Below the pieces are notes generated by a model, which did not search any database, had not been told where the DNA came from, and worked only from the letters and a program-made list of their open reading frames with translations. Shown one piece after another: positions 42,945 to 53,245 of a stretch of DNA of 64,000 bases. The stretch spans positions 57,309-121,308 of the forward strand of contig JAUIIU010000002.1 in NCBI GenBank assembly GCA_030431695.1. Reading direction: 5' to 3'. The stretch is from Bacteroidia bacterium (lineage in GTDB: Bacteria; Bacteroidota; Bacteroidia; Flavobacteriales; Flavobacteriaceae). Made by a program: the position numbers and the translations under genes. Numbering within the stretch: position 1 is the first letter of the stretch; each line of letters starts with the position of its first letter.

Positions 42945-44192
42945 TTATGTATTAACTGTTTCTAATTTCTTTCCTTTTTCGTTCATTTTCGCCGACACGA
43001 ACGGGATTGGAACGCCTTTCAGGAGCATATTCCAGTACACCCATCGGAAGGCCAGTTTTCCTAAATGATTCGCCTTGCTTTCCTTCAGTAAACGAAGCGG
43101 GCCTATTCCGGGGATCGGGAATGTCCCTTCCACGGGTTCGTGCACATAGTTGAAATCGATCAGCAGTGCTTTGCCGTTTCCGGTTTCCACAAAACAATTG
43201 GCATGCCCGTCGAAGGCTTCTTCCAACTGCTCCCCTTTGATATACCGCAGAATGTTTTCGGTGAGTATCTCCGCTTCGAAATGCGCCACCGACCCTGCTT
43301 TGGAAGTAGGTAAATTAGTAGCGTCACCTATCACAAAGACGTTTTCGTATTCCTTGCTCTGAAGCGAACCTTTGTTCGTTGAAACGAAATTAAGGTCGTC
43401 TCCTATTCCGGAGCGTTCAATCACCGAATCACCCATATTTGTTGGTACAGTCACCAACAGGTCATATTCCACCTCCACATCGGCGTAATCGATGATCTTA
43501 TTATTCTCGTAGTCAACCCTTTCGATGTTGAAACTTGTAACTTCCTTAATATCCTTTTCCTCCAACAGATAGTCCAGTGCTTTAGCCGCCCTTGGTTTGG
43601 TGAATGCGCCATCCAGGGGAGTGACATAAGTGATCTCCACTTTATCTCTCATCCCTTTGTTCTTAAAGTATGAATCGGCCAGGAAGGCAAACTCAAGTGG
43701 AGCCACCGGGCATTTTATCGGCATCTCTGTGACATGCACAACCAATTTTCCTCCCTCCCACTCACGCAGTTTGTCGCGTAGTGCCTTTGCTCCTTCATAG
43801 GTGTAAAAGTCAAAGATATTCTTATGCCACATCGGGCCGTCCATGCCTTCGATCTCTTCAGGAGCAATGGTAGAGCCGGTAGCAATGATCAGGAGATCGT
43901 AGTTCACCTGCTCCCCACCCTCCAGTTGAACACAATTCGCTTCGGGTTGGATTAGCTCGATCTTTTTCTGGATATACTCCACCGACTTAGGTATGAACTT
44001 CGTTCCGTCCTTTTTAACCTGGTCTTCGGTATAAATGTCAAAAGGCAGAAACAAGAACCCCGGTTGGTAGTAATGTGTTTCGTGCTGATCTACTATGGTG
44101 ATTTGCCATTCTTGCTTTGGAAGTTTCTTGGTTAGGTGATTGGCCATCATGGTGCCAGCTGTTCCTGCGCCAAGAATAAGAAGATTTTTCAT
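42945..44192 (-). CDS. Sulfide:quinone oxidoreductase-type flavoprotein
   Basis: A 415-residue FAD-dependent enzyme of the SQR group. FAD binding: LILGAGTAGTMMANHL; GDATNLPTSKAGSVAHFEAE near residue 290. Cysteines in PIKCPVAP and in HANCFVETG fit the two redox cysteines of SQRs. The C-terminal YWNMLLKGVPIPF region would be the membrane-bound quinone arm. It should oxidise sulfide to persulfide or polysulfide and reduce the quinone pool. It is first in an operon with TusE-like and DsrE-like genes under the shared palindrome. Confidence 0.88.
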   Translation of the reverse strand: MKNLLILGAGTAGTMMANHLTKKLPKQEWQITIVDQHETHYYQPGFLFLPFDIYTEDQVKKDGTKFIPKSVEYIQKKIELIQPEANCVQLEGGEQVNYDLLIIATGSTIAPEEIEGMDGPMWHKNIFDFYTYEGAKALRDKLREWEGGKLVVHVTEMPIKCPVAPLEFAFLADSYFKNKGMRDKVEITYVTPLDGAFTKPRAAKALDYLLEEKDIKEVTSFNIERVDYENNKIIDYADVEVEYDLLVTVPTNMGDSVIERSGIGDDLNFVSTNKGSLQSKEYENVFVIGDATNLPTSKAGSVAHFEAEILTENILRYIKGEQLEEAFDGHANCFVETGNGKALLIDFNYVHEPVEGTFPIPGIGPLRLLKESKANHLGKLAFRWVYWNMLLKGVPIPFVSAKMNEKGKKLETVNT

Positions 44193-44240
44193 GTGGTGAA
44201 TTTATTCTTAAGAAGGTTATTGGTCTATTAATTTCACGGG

Positions 44241-44283
44241 TAAAATTAAAGTTGGATCGGAAAATGAATTATGATATATATCA
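44241..44283 (-). promoter_or_regulatory. Palindrome-controlled promoter of the sulfide operon
   Basis: ATGAT-ATAT-ATCAT (core 44272-44283) is followed leftward after 23 bases by TAATTTTA (complement of 44241-44248). The SQR start codon is at 44192. Confidence 0.83.
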
Positions 44284-44308
44284 TGATCAACGATTCTTTA
44301 TGATATCA

Positions 44309-44351
44309 TGATTATTGTCATATTTCCTAATGCCTGCCGTCAATAGCTTTG
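44309..44351 (+). promoter_or_regulatory. Palindrome-controlled promoter of the FadL-type porin
   Basis: ATGAT-TATT-GTCAT (core 44309-44320) is followed after 23 bases by the perfect -7 box TAGCTTTG (44344-44351). The start codon at 44438 implies an untranslated leader of about 80 bases. This second site lies 25 bases from the site of the divergent SQR operon. Confidence 0.85.
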
Positions 44352-44437
44352 TCTTCCTAATTCTGAATTTAACACAGCTATTTATGGAACGCAGCCAGGT
44401 ATAGTTGTAGTCCCGAATAGCTTCTAAACAATAGATC

Positions 44438-45763
44438 ATGAGAAACATACTTAGTATTCTTGCGTGCCTGTTTTCATTAGCCCTCTACTCTCAGGCAGGA
44501 CACATTATGCAGGGTGCAGGTGCCGTAAACATGTCCATGGGTGGAGCGGCCACAGGGCAACCCACCGACATATCCGGCGCCTTACACTGGAACCCAGCAG
44601 CTATTAGTACCTTCGATAGCGATATTCTGAAGTTCGACATCGGGCTTTTCTTTTCTTCTCCCGAGCTTAGTTCAACCGTTCCGGTGTTCGACAGCATGGG
44701 TATGCCTACCGGCGAATTTTTCAGTGGTGTTACAGAAGACGACCGTGGTGTCTCTCCACTACCCAACCTGGCCATGGTTTGGGGAGCTTCGGATAGTAAG
44801 CATACCTTTGGTGCATCTGCATTCGGTATAAGTGGATTCGGGGTTACTTTCCCGGAAAATGCCATGAACCCGATCAATGCACCTCAGAGTATGGGAGGCT
44901 TTGGCCGCGTTGAATCCGACTATAGTTTACTTCAATTCGGATTTACCTGGGCTTACCAGATCTCGGAACAATTTTCAATAGGTGTACAACCAACCTTTAA
45001 CTATGCAACACTGGAACTAATGCCTAACCCGACGGCCAATCCAACGGCTTTTGGATATCCTTCAACCGATAAGGCAACTGCACTTGGGTTTGGAGGACAG
45101 ATCGGTCTTTATTACGATACCGGTGTAGGTTTCAAATTCGGTACATCGTATAAAACCGTACAATCCTTTGGTGATTTTGAATTCGATAATACCTATCTGA
45201 ACGGTGCTATGGCAACAAACGAATTTGCCATGGATTATCCGGCCATCTGGTCGTTCGGAGCAGGTTTCTCCGAAGGAGATTTCGATATTGCATTGGATTA
45301 CCGTCTCGTGGATTATGAGAATACAGATGGTTTTTCTGAAGTTGGATGGACACCAACAGCATCTGTTGCTGGATTCGGATGGAAGAATATCAGTATTATT
45401 TCCGCAGGAATACAGTACAAAGGTGTGGACAGACTACCATTGCGAGTAGGGTATACATATAGTTCGAACCCTATCGAAAGCGATGTGGCGTTCTTCAATA
45501 TCCCGGCTACGGCCATTATTGAGAATGCGTTTCAATTCGGATTGAGCTACGAAGTCAATGACGCTTTCAAACTCGACGGGCTGTTCCACTATGGATCCAG
45601 CGGTGGTGCTACATCCGGTCCGCTGCTCAACCCTATGTTCATTTCCAGTTATCCACCCTATGGCGCGATACCCGGAAGTGAGGTTTCCTATGATATGACG
45701 ACCTCCATGGTAATGATTGGTGCCAGTTATACTTTTAAAACCAAAACCGAGGAGAGAGAATAA
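44438..45763 (+). CDS. OmpP1/FadL-family outer membrane protein
   Basis: A 441-residue beta-barrel with signal peptide ending in YSQA. The mature start AGHIMQGAGAVNMSMGGAATG and the NPAAIS motif mark the FadL/OmpP1/TodX hatch domain. Homologues take up hydrophobic compounds across the outer membrane. It is divergent from the sulfide operon and has its own copy of the palindromic promoter, so it belongs to the same response. The substrate is unknown. Confidence 0.92.
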   Translation: MRNILSILACLFSLALYSQAGHIMQGAGAVNMSMGGAATGQPTDISGALHWNPAAISTFDSDILKFDIGLFFSSPELSSTVPVFDSMGMPTGEFFSGVTEDDRGVSPLPNLAMVWGASDSKHTFGASAFGISGFGVTFPENAMNPINAPQSMGGFGRVESDYSLLQFGFTWAYQISEQFSIGVQPTFNYATLELMPNPTANPTAFGYPSTDKATALGFGGQIGLYYDTGVGFKFGTSYKTVQSFGDFEFDNTYLNGAMATNEFAMDYPAIWSFGAGFSEGDFDIALDYRLVDYENTDGFSEVGWTPTASVAGFGWKNISIISAGIQYKGVDRLPLRVGYTYSSNPIESDVAFFNIPATAIIENAFQFGLSYEVNDAFKLDGLFHYGSSGGATSGPLLNPMFISSYPPYGAIPGSEVSYDMTTSMVMIGASYTFKTKTEERE

Positions 45764-45788
45764 ATAGATTAAGTATTCGGCGAACTAT

Positions 45789-45832
45789 TTAAGGACCCGC
45801 CATTCGAGTCTTTAAATAGTTCGTTACTTTAT
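45789..45832 (+). terminator. Hairpin between fadL-like gene and nickel permease
   Basis: A long inverted repeat (CGAACTATTTAA with TTAAATAGTTCG) lies 25 bases after the FadL stop. It lacks a long T run, so termination is plausible but not certain. Confidence 0.5.
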
Positions 45833-45847
45833 AAGCAAAAGAACTGA

Positions 45848-46552
45848 ATGGAAGACAGCTTTCCCTTTCTCGCCGCACTGCTGGCGTCGATGCTTCATGT
45901 AATCACAGGCCCTGATCACCTTGCGGCGGTGACGCCATTTGCCCTCGTTGCCAAACGTAAAGCCTGGAAAGTTGGCCTGGCCTGGGGCCTGGGACATCTC
46001 GTCGGGATGGCGATCATCGGTGTATTGATGTATCTTTTTTCTGAATTAATACCTGTGGAGGCCATCTCGAACTATTCGGAACAGATCGTCGGACTACTAC
46101 TGATCGGAATTGGGATCTGGGTGCTTTATCGATTGTATCGCCCGAAGAAGTCGCACAAACACCTTCATGTGCACGCAGGAAAATACAACCTGATCCACAC
46201 ACATTCACACGACCATAGTCATAAACCGAATCACGAACACCAGCATGATAAACTACAGCGCCAGGGAGGCATAGCTGCATTCGGAATAGGTATATTACAC
46301 GGCCTTGCAGGTGTAGCCCACTTTCTTCTATTCCTTCCTGTTCTCACCTTCGAGACCTGGACAGATACACTGAATTATATCGGGGGTTTTAGCCTGGGGA
46401 TACTACTGGCAATGATCGCCTATGCCTTTGCCATTGGATCGGTGGCTGCACTGGCCAATGACAGGCACAGCCTTACTTTTTTCAATGGAATCCGACTGGC
46501 TGCCGGACTTTTTGCAATTGTAGTTGGTATCTATTGGGTGACCGCTTTTTAA
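45848..46552 (+). CDS. NicO/UreH-type nickel or cobalt permease
   Basis: A 234-residue protein with six hydrophobic segments. The first holds HVITGPDHLAAV, an H-x4-D-H motif that defines nickel/cobalt permeases of the NiCoT/NicO type. A cytoplasmic or periplasmic loop (about 103-135) is very rich in histidine (HTHSHDHSHKPNHEHQHD). It converges with hypE by a 4-base overlap. Nickel supply for the hydrogenase is the obvious role, by inference from position. Confidence 0.85.
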   Translation: MEDSFPFLAALLASMLHVITGPDHLAAVTPFALVAKRKAWKVGLAWGLGHLVGMAIIGVLMYLFSELIPVEAISNYSEQIVGLLLIGIGIWVLYRLYRPKKSHKHLHVHAGKYNLIHTHSHDHSHKPNHEHQHDKLQRQGGIAAFGIGILHGLAGVAHFLLFLPVLTFETWTDTLNYIGGFSLGILLAMIAYAFAIGSVAALANDRHSLTFFNGIRLAAGLFAIVVGIYWVTAF

Positions 46553-47574
46553 CAGATCCGGGGAAGTTGTTCTCCTATCAACGGACTCACGATTCGTTTT
46601 CCTCCAATGTTCGAATGCAATACTACCTTCGGTACTTCCCGATCCGAAATAGTACCGATACAACATGCCTTTCTTCCCTTTTCCGAAGCGCGAAGCATCG
46701 AAACAACCTCTTCCTCTATTTCAGGAGAAATAATAACAACGAACAGTCCTTCATTAGCTACGTACAAAGGATCCAGTCCAAGTATCTCACAGGCCGCTGC
46801 CACCTGGGTGTCCAAAGGAATATCCTTTTCATAAATTTCGACTTCCCTGCCCGTATCCGCCGCTATCTCTGAAAGCACCCCGGATAATCCACCACGGGTT
46901 GGATCGCGAAACAGGTGTATCTTCTCACCGAATTGATCAAGCAGGTCCCTGACGAGGTAATTAAGGTTGGTGGAATCACTTACAATATCCGACTCGAACT
47001 CCAATCCTTCCCGTTGAGACATTATGGCCATACCGTGCTGAGCCAGCGGGCCGCTCAAAATGATCTTGTCCCCGGGCTTAACTCTTGCCATGGAGATATT
47101 CGCCTTTGGGTGCACTCTTCCGATGCCGGTAGTATTGATAAAGATCTGATCTCCCTTTCCTCGTTCAACAACTTTTGTATCACCCGTAACCACTTGGACA
47201 CCACTTTCATCGGCAGCTTCTTTGACCGACCGGACGACCGAAATGAAATCCTTCATCTCCATTCCCTCTTCCACGATAAAGGACAATGACAGATATTGCG
47301 GGATGGCCCCACACATAGCTACGTCATTCACGGTACCATGAACAGCCAGCGACCCGATGTTTCCACCCTTAAAGAATATCGGACTCACAACAAAACTATC
47401 CGTCGAGATGGCCACCTCCCCTGAGAGATCAAGTATGGCGCCATCGTGCCTGGTGTTCAGGAATGGATTGTTGAATGTTTTGAAGATAACCTCATCAAGG
47501 AGTTCACGTGTCATTACACCACCGCTCCCGTGTCCGAGGTTTATTGTTGATTTAGACAGGTTGTTATCCTTCAT
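46549..47574 (-). CDS. hypE: Hydrogenase expression/formation protein HypE
   Basis: Dehydrates the carbamoyl group on its C-terminal Cys to the cyanide ligand for the [NiFe] site. The 341-residue protein has INLGHGSGGVMTRELLD, ATP motifs GDTKVVERG and the invariant C-terminus PRIC that carries the reactive Cys. Last gene of the hypF-hypD-hypE operon. Confidence 0.97.
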   Translation of the reverse strand: MKDNNLSKSTINLGHGSGGVMTRELLDEVIFKTFNNPFLNTRHDGAILDLSGEVAISTDSFVVSPIFFKGGNIGSLAVHGTVNDVAMCGAIPQYLSLSFIVEEGMEMKDFISVVRSVKEAADESGVQVVTGDTKVVERGKGDQIFINTTGIGRVHPKANISMARVKPGDKIILSGPLAQHGMAIMSQREGLEFESDIVSDSTNLNYLVRDLLDQFGEKIHLFRDPTRGGLSGVLSEIAADTGREVEIYEKDIPLDTQVAAACEILGLDPLYVANEGLFVVIISPEIEEEVVSMLRASEKGRKACCIGTISDREVPKVVLHSNIGGKRIVSPLIGEQLPRIC

Positions 47575-47583
47575 CTATATTTT

Positions 47584-48669
47584 TTAAAGTGTTTCTGAAA
47601 AATGATAATATGCAGCACAGGCTCCTTCCGAAGAAACCATCGGCGCACCCAGCGGATTGGACGGATCACAACCTTTACCAAATTCGGGGCACTGATGTGG
47701 TTTCTTTATTCCTTTCAATATCTCCCCTGCAATACAACTGCTGTGCTCCTTTGCTCCAATGCTCGCGACTCCATATTTCAATTCAGCATCAAAAGCGGAA
47801 TAGTTTTCCCGCAATTTATATCCACTCTTCGGAATGGTTCCAATACCACGCCAGTCACGATCCGCTACTTCGAACACCCGACTGATCACTTTTTTCGCCG
47901 CCAGGTTCCCTTCATCTTTCACTATACGCACATATTGATTCTCAACAACCGCACGCTTCTCTTCAAGCTGGGAAACTGCCATATAGATCCCCTGAACCAG
48001 GTCCAGCGGCTCAAAGCCGGTAACCACAACAGGCACCTTGTATTTTTTGCTCAGTGGGTGATATTCGGCCGTTCCCATGATCGCACAGACATTACCTGCG
48101 CCCAGGAAGGCATCGATGGTGCAGAATTCATCATCCAGGATAGCCTCCATAGCCGGCGGAACCAGGACGTGGGAAACCAGGATAGAGTAATTCGAAAGTC
48201 CCTCTTTTTCTGCCTGCAACACAGAGAGTGCGTTGGCCGGTGCAGTAGTTTCGAAACCAACCGCGAAAAAGACCACTTCCCTATCGGGATTTACCCTGGC
48301 GATGGATACAGCCTCAAGCGGAGAATACAATATCCTGAGATCTCCTCCTTCAGCTTTGGCTTCCAGCAAACTCTTCTTACTTCCCGGAACACGTATCATA
48401 TCGCCAAATGAGCATACGATCACGCCTTGTTCCATCAAGGCAATGGCCTTGTCGATCAAGGTAAGCGGTGTCACACAGACAGGGCATCCTGGGCCATGGA
48501 TCATGCGCACCTGTTCGGGCAGCAGGTCGATAATACCGTTCTTGATCAAACCGTGGGTTTGTCCGCCGCAAACCTCCATGATATTCCAGGGTTTGGTCAC
48601 GGTTTCACGGATACGCTGCAAATAGCGTTTCGTGGCTTCAAGGTCTCGGTATTCATTCAGATATTTCAT
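47584..48669 (-). CDS. hypD: Hydrogenase maturation protein HypD
   Basis: The 361-residue iron-sulfur scaffold for assembly of the Fe(CN)2CO group with HypC. Conserved motifs: [36 protein letters not shown] and the C-terminal [22 protein letters not shown], which hold the active-site and 4Fe-4S cysteines. It overlaps hypF by 17 bases and precedes hypE by 9. Confidence 0.97.
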   Translation of the reverse strand: MKYLNEYRDLEATKRYLQRIRETVTKPWNIMEVCGGQTHGLIKNGIIDLLPEQVRMIHGPGCPVCVTPLTLIDKAIALMEQGVIVCSFGDMIRVPGSKKSLLEAKAEGGDLRILYSPLEAVSIARVNPDREVVFFAVGFETTAPANALSVLQAEKEGLSNYSILVSHVLVPPAMEAILDDEFCTIDAFLGAGNVCAIMGTAEYHPLSKKYKVPVVVTGFEPLDLVQGIYMAVSQLEEKRAVVENQYVRIVKDEGNLAAKKVISRVFEVADRDWRGIGTIPKSGYKLRENYSAFDAELKYGVASIGAKEHSSCIAGEILKGIKKPHQCPEFGKGCDPSNPLGAPMVSSEGACAAYYHFSETL

Positions 48670-50938
48670 CAGTTTCCGGTGTGCAATGCAGGTAATACAT
48701 CAATTGACCCAGGGAGATATTCTCATCGTTGGGTGATAATCTTTGGTGAAAATACAGCTTGAATTCCTTTCCAACTATGTCATTTATCATATCTGTGAGA
48801 ATTGTATTCTGAAAAACCCCTCCGCTAAAGGCAATATTCTGCACCCCATGGGCCTTCGCGATCACGCTCACAGCACTAGCCAGCGTGTAAAGGAAATTTT
48901 CTATGATCAATTCTGAAGACTTTCCGACAGCGTGGTCTTGGCAAATTCGACTCCAGATCGAGCTTGTTGAAATTTCCCCCGGATCATCAAAGTCGGTATA
49001 TAATTCACGGGTATCGAGGTCGTAGCCCGTTAACCGGTTCTCGAGTAAAATTGCTGCCTGCCCTTCAAAATTGTTGTGATCCGTGAGTCCGAGCAGTGAT
49101 GCCACGGCATCAAACAACCTGCCAACAGAGGAGGTCTTAAGCGAATTATGCTCTTTAACTGTTTTGTATATGCGGATCTCTTCAGTACTGAATTTTGATG
49201 CGATCAATGTCGAGTCTGAGTCTTCCGTCAGGGAGAAAAGGGATAGCCTTGGTTCCGCCGACATCTTATCACCGGCCAGCCAGTCGAAATACTCGAAATG
49301 TGCCACACGCTCCATTTCAGCATTCTCATACAGGAAGAACTCCCCGCCCCAGATATTACCATCGTCTCCGTAACCCGTTCCGTCCCAGACCACTCCTAGA
49401 ACCCTTTCTCCTGAATCGAAAAGTGAATGTTCCCCCATTATCGCTGCAAAATGCGCTTTGTGATGCTGTATCCCAACATACTCTATATCCAGCTTGTCTG
49501 CCAGTGATTTCCCAAACAAGGTGCTTTGGTAGGCCGGGTGTTTGTCGACCAGGATAACACCTGACTCCTGTTCGAATATTGCGAGCATCTTCGTTATGTT
49601 TGAACAGAACCTGTCATACACTTCAGCGTTATCCAGGACTCCAAGATATTCGCTTACATAAATGAAATCATTGGGTAACAAGGCGATCGTGCTTTTGAGA
49701 TGACCGCCTAAGGCGAGAACACGGGTTTGATTTGAAGTGTTATTCCGCGAAAAATTAGGCGCATAACCTCTCGACCTTCGGAACATTATTGGAATATGGT
49801 TGGTGCGGCTGATCTTTATTACTGAATCATCCTGAGGATTTGCAATTGGTAAATTGTGGTGTAAAAAGTAATCGGCTACTGTGCCAAGTTTCTCCTCCGC
49901 TTCTCCGACCTCACTCAGTATTGGAGAACCGTGCAGGTTTCCACTGGTGGCAACGATCGGTCGATCCAATTCGTCTGTCAGCAGTTGCATGACTCCTGTG
50001 TAGGGCAGCATAACCCCAAGTTGGTTCAGTCCGGGTGCAACTGCTTCGTACGCCACACCGCCATCGTAGGAGGCTGAATTCAGGATTACGATGGGACGCT
50101 CGGGAGATGTGAGTAACTGCTGTTCGGACTCGGACAAAACGAATTCCGCTTGAATCTGGTCCATGGATGGATACATAAGCGCGAAAGGTTTGTCCGGCCG
50201 TTGTTTTTTATGTCGAAGTTGATTAACGGCAGCTTCGGAAGTAGCATCGCAACACAGCAGGTAGCCCGACGTATTCCTTATCGCAAGTATTTTTCCTTCT
50301 CGTATCATCCGGGCCATTTCAGTAAAAACATCATGATCGGAGACATTCAGTTGATTACCTGAACTATCGGTCAGCCAATAAGAAATCCCGCAGGTCGGAC
50401 AGGAATTCGTCTGGGAGTGGAATCTCCAGTTAGCAGGATCGGTGTATTCTTCCAGGCAGGGAGGACACATTTCAAATTCGGCCAGGGTCGTATTCTCACG
50501 TTCGAATGGAAATGTTTTGGTGACCGCCCATCGCGGACCGCAATGAACACAAGTAGTGAAAGGGTAATTATAACGGCGATTCTTCGGATCCCGGATCTCT
50601 GCCGCACAGGCTTCACAAATAGCAAGATCGGGAGTCAGCTGAAGGTTCAGCTTACTGCCCTTTTCCGAAGGAACAATTCTGAAATCCTCAAAACTTACAG
50701 TATCGATCTCCTCGATCCGGTGATCTAAAATCCTGGATGCCCTGGAAGGTTGCTCAATCAGGGTGTTGTAAAAACTCCGTGCTACTCCCTCTTTCCCGGA
50801 GACATATATGATCACACCTTCTTCGTTGTTAGAAACCGTACCTGTTAGACCGAAAGACCTTGCCAGCAGATAAACGTGGGGGCGAAATCCCACACCCTGT
50901 ACCCGGCCTGTAATTACGATCTTGAAGGTTTTTTGCAT
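48653..50938 (-). CDS. hypF: Carbamoyltransferase HypF
   Basis: Transfers carbamoyl from carbamoyl phosphate to HypE. The 761-residue protein has the four standard parts: acylphosphatase ([16 protein letters not shown], residues 10-90), two zinc-finger-like motifs ([26 protein letters not shown]), a YrdC-like domain (about 205-385) and a C-terminal Kae1-like domain with [13 protein letters not shown]. It starts a minus-strand operon with hypD and hypE, 56 bases from hypA. No TGAY-N4-RTCA site is seen in that gap. Confidence 0.97.
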   Translation of the reverse strand: MQKTFKIVITGRVQGVGFRPHVYLLARSFGLTGTVSNNEEGVIIYVSGKEGVARSFYNTLIEQPSRASRILDHRIEEIDTVSFEDFRIVPSEKGSKLNLQLTPDLAICEACAAEIRDPKNRRYNYPFTTCVHCGPRWAVTKTFPFERENTTLAEFEMCPPCLEEYTDPANWRFHSQTNSCPTCGISYWLTDSSGNQLNVSDHDVFTEMARMIREGKILAIRNTSGYLLCCDATSEAAVNQLRHKKQRPDKPFALMYPSMDQIQAEFVLSESEQQLLTSPERPIVILNSASYDGGVAYEAVAPGLNQLGVMLPYTGVMQLLTDELDRPIVATSGNLHGSPILSEVGEAEEKLGTVADYFLHHNLPIANPQDDSVIKISRTNHIPIMFRRSRGYAPNFSRNNTSNQTRVLALGGHLKSTIALLPNDFIYVSEYLGVLDNAEVYDRFCSNITKMLAIFEQESGVILVDKHPAYQSTLFGKSLADKLDIEYVGIQHHKAHFAAIMGEHSLFDSGERVLGVVWDGTGYGDDGNIWGGEFFLYENAEMERVAHFEYFDWLAGDKMSAEPRLSLFSLTEDSDSTLIASKFSTEEIRIYKTVKEHNSLKTSSVGRLFDAVASLLGLTDHNNFEGQAAILLENRLTGYDLDTRELYTDFDDPGEISTSSIWSRICQDHAVGKSSELIIENFLYTLASAVSVIAKAHGVQNIAFSGGVFQNTILTDMINDIVGKEFKLYFHQRLSPNDENISLGQLMYYLHCTPETDEISE

Positions 50939-50994
50939 TCGCTGACTTTCTGTACTTCGAATTGTGTTGTAAATTTAAGGCAATATTTGAAGCT

Positions 50995-51333
50995 ATGCAC
51001 GAAATGTCGATCGCCCTTAGTATTGTTGATATTGCTGAAAAAGAAGCTAAGAAAGCTTCGGTGGAGGCCTTCGATACGATCGAACTTGAGATCGGCAGCC
51101 TGACGGGAATCGAACTGGACGCACTTGAATTCGTTTGGAACTCGGCAGTTCGGAATACCGTTCTGGATAAGGCGCAACGCAAGATCACTACCATTCAGGC
51201 GGTAGCGAGATGTTCGAATTGTAAGACCGAATTCGAACTGGATTTCCTCCACGATCCCTGTCCAAACTGTGACAGCTTTGAGAAGGAGATATTGCAAGGC
51301 AAGGAGCTTCGTGTAAAGCGGCTGACTACCTGA
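50995..51333 (+). CDS. hypA: Hydrogenase nickel-insertion protein HypA
   Basis: Delivers nickel to the hydrogenase large subunit with HypB. The 112-residue protein begins MHEMSIALSIVDIAEKEA with the nickel-binding MHE motif, and its zinc site is CSNC with CPNC. The ATG at 50995 is the family start; the frame extends upstream. A 91-base gap with the hox promoter palindrome follows, so hypA is likely expressed separately from the hox genes. Confidence 0.96.
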   Translation: MHEMSIALSIVDIAEKEAKKASVEAFDTIELEIGSLTGIELDALEFVWNSAVRNTVLDKAQRKITTIQAVARCSNCKTEFELDFLHDPCPNCDSFEKEILQGKELRVKRLTT

Positions 51334-51355
51334 TCCTAACTTGTTTTGGAATATA

Positions 51356-51398
51356 TGACTAAGGTCATTCCAAAGGATATAAATCTGTTATACATTTG
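51356..51398 (+). promoter_or_regulatory. Palindrome-controlled promoter of the hydrogenase operon
   Basis: ATGAC-TAAG-GTCAT (core 51356-51367) is followed after 23 bases by TACATTTG (51391-51398), a perfect -7 box. The hoxF-like start codon is at 51425. It lies downstream of hypA and would drive hoxF, hoxUY, hoxH, the protease, hypB and hypC. Confidence 0.88.
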
Positions 51399-51424
51399 AT
51401 TCTAAACCTAATAGAAAACGATCA

Positions 51425-53245
51425 ATGATAACAGCGAACAATCTTGACCGCAGCAAGTTAATGGATGTTATCTGGGACATTCAGCGCAAAAAAAATCACA
51501 TCGGACATGACGACATCACCAAAATTGCTCAGCAATTCGATATGTCCAGGATGGAACTCGAAGGGATCGTAACCTTTTACCACTTTTACCACAGGATTCC
51601 CTCTGGTAAATTCACGATTTACTTGAACGACTCTATTGTTTCTGAACATTCCGGGCGGCCGGAAGTTCTTGAGGCTTTTGAAAAATCACTTGGTATCAAA
51701 CTAGGCAGGATAAGTGCCGATGGACTTTTCGGCCTGTATAAAACACCATGTATCGGTTTGAGTGACCAGGAGCCTTCCTGTTTGATAAACTTCAAACCCT
51801 TCACCAACCTTACGCCGGAAAAGGTATATGATATTGTTGAACAACTTCGGAATGGTGCAAAACCCTCGAAGATCTGCGACCATCCCGAAACCAATGTCCG
51901 TTATACACCCGAACCCGAGCGAACGATCTTCTTCAAACCCTACGACCGGTTCACCTCTCTTACCAAACTGAATGAGTACGAACCATTCGAGATCATAGAG
52001 ATCATCAAGAATTCGAAACTTACCGGCCGCGGTGGTGCCTTTTTCCCAACCGGCCTTAAATGGCAGTTCTGCCGTCAGAATGAAGGTCCGATAAAATACC
52101 TCATCTGTAATGCGGATGAAGGAGAACCAGGGACCTTTAAGGATCGTGTTCTTATGCAACAACACCCGGAATTACTGATCGAGGGAATGATCCTCGGTGC
52201 ATACGCCATAGGTGCTGCACAGGGAGCTATTTACCTCAGAGCCGAGTATATGTACTTGAGGAAGAGCCTGGAAACCCTGTTGCAAACCTACCGCGAACAA
52301 GGATACCTGGGTAGAAATATCAGGGCAAAGAGACCATTCGATTTTGATATTTACATCCACATGGGCGCAGGTGCATATGTTTGTGGGGAAGAGACCGCCC
52401 TTATTCATTCCATGGAAGGAAAAAGAGGGGAGCCGAGTACCAAGGAATATTTCCCCGTAGAGCGCGGATTCAACAATAGGCCTACCGTAGTCAACAATGT
52501 GGAGACGCTATCGGCAGTCCCCAGGATCCTTATGATGGGACTCGATAAATACCTGGAACTGGGTACCGAAAAAACTCCGGGAACCAAGTTACTGAGTGTG
52601 TCGGGAGACTGTGAACTACCGGGTCTTTATGAGATCGAATGGGGAATGAAATTGAGAGATTTCCTCGAATTGATCGGGGCAAAAGACACGAAATTCATAT
52701 TGTTCAACGGTTATGCCGGCGAATGTTTGTCGGAAGTCGATTTCGACAGGGAGATCTCCGGCGAGAACCTGCTGGCCGATGATGTTTTGTTCCATTTCAA
52801 GAACCCGATCGAATACGCCCAGAAGATGAGTGGTATCGGACTTAGGGCGGGTGGATCCGTAATGATCTTCAACAAAAGCCGGGATGTTCTCAATGTTATG
52901 AAGAATGTCGCCGATTTCTTCGTGGATGAATCCTGCGGAATCTGCGTCCCTTGTCGCACGGGTAACTTCCTTCTCAATAAAAAGATAGACCGGATAAAGC
53001 TCGGGCACGGTGAAGAAAGGGACCTGGAGGAGATCAAGGAATGGAGCAAGATCATAAAAACCACCAGTCGCTGTGGCCTGGGCAAGATGTCCTCAACGGC
53101 CCTGAACGACGCAATATTCAAGTTCCCAGATGTTTTCGGAACAGTACTTTCTGAAAACACAGATTTCAACAAGGCCTTCAACCTGAAGGATGCCACTGTT
53201 GACTACGACCGCATAATTAACGAAATGACCTCCGATTATGAGTAA
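51425..53245 (+). CDS. hoxF: NAD-reducing hydrogenase diaphorase subunit HoxF (NuoE-NuoF fusion)
   Basis: A 606-residue flavoprotein that exchanges electrons with NAD(H). Residues 1-145 form a NuoE-like domain; residues 175-600 form a NuoF domain with the FMN/NAD motifs TGRGGAFFPTGLKW (199-), CNADEGEPGTFKDR, GAGAYVCGEETALI and the 4Fe-4S site C504-x2-C507-x2-C510...C550. In the NuoE-like part the first cysteine pair is absent and the second is misplaced (C109, C119), so its 2Fe-2S cluster is probably missing. It is the first hox gene and overlaps hoxUY by 8 bases. Length matches HoxF of bidirectional hydrogenases. Confidence 0.92.
   Translation: MITANNLDRSKLMDVIWDIQRKKNHIGHDDITKIAQQFDMSRMELEGIVTFYHFYHRIPSGKFTIYLNDSIVSEHSGRPEVLEAFEKSLGIKLGRISADGLFGLYKTPCIGLSDQEPSCLINFKPFTNLTPEKVYDIVEQLRNGAKPSKICDHPETNVRYTPEPERTIFFKPYDRFTSLTKLNEYEPFEIIEIIKNSKLTGRGGAFFPTGLKWQFCRQNEGPIKYLICNADEGEPGTFKDRVLMQQHPELLIEGMILGAYAIGAAQGAIYLRAEYMYLRKSLETLLQTYREQGYLGRNIRAKRPFDFDIYIHMGAGAYVCGEETALIHSMEGKRGEPSTKEYFPVERGFNNRPTVVNNVETLSAVPRILMMGLDKYLELGTEKTPGTKLLSVSGDCELPGLYEIEWGMKLRDFLELIGAKDTKFILFNGYAGECLSEVDFDREISGENLLADDVLFHFKNPIEYAQKMSGIGLRAGGSVMIFNKSRDVLNVMKNVADFFVDESCGICVPCRTGNFLLNKKIDRIKLGHGEERDLEEIKEWSKIIKTTSRCGLGKMSSTALNDAIFKFPDVFGTVLSENTDFNKAFNLKDATVDYDRIINEMTSDYE

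Noticed and set aside
50939-50994. Palindrome site in the hypF-hypA gap
   Set aside because: Neither strand has TGAY-N4-RTCA at 23 bases before the TAAATTTA box; only a partial TGAC occurs.
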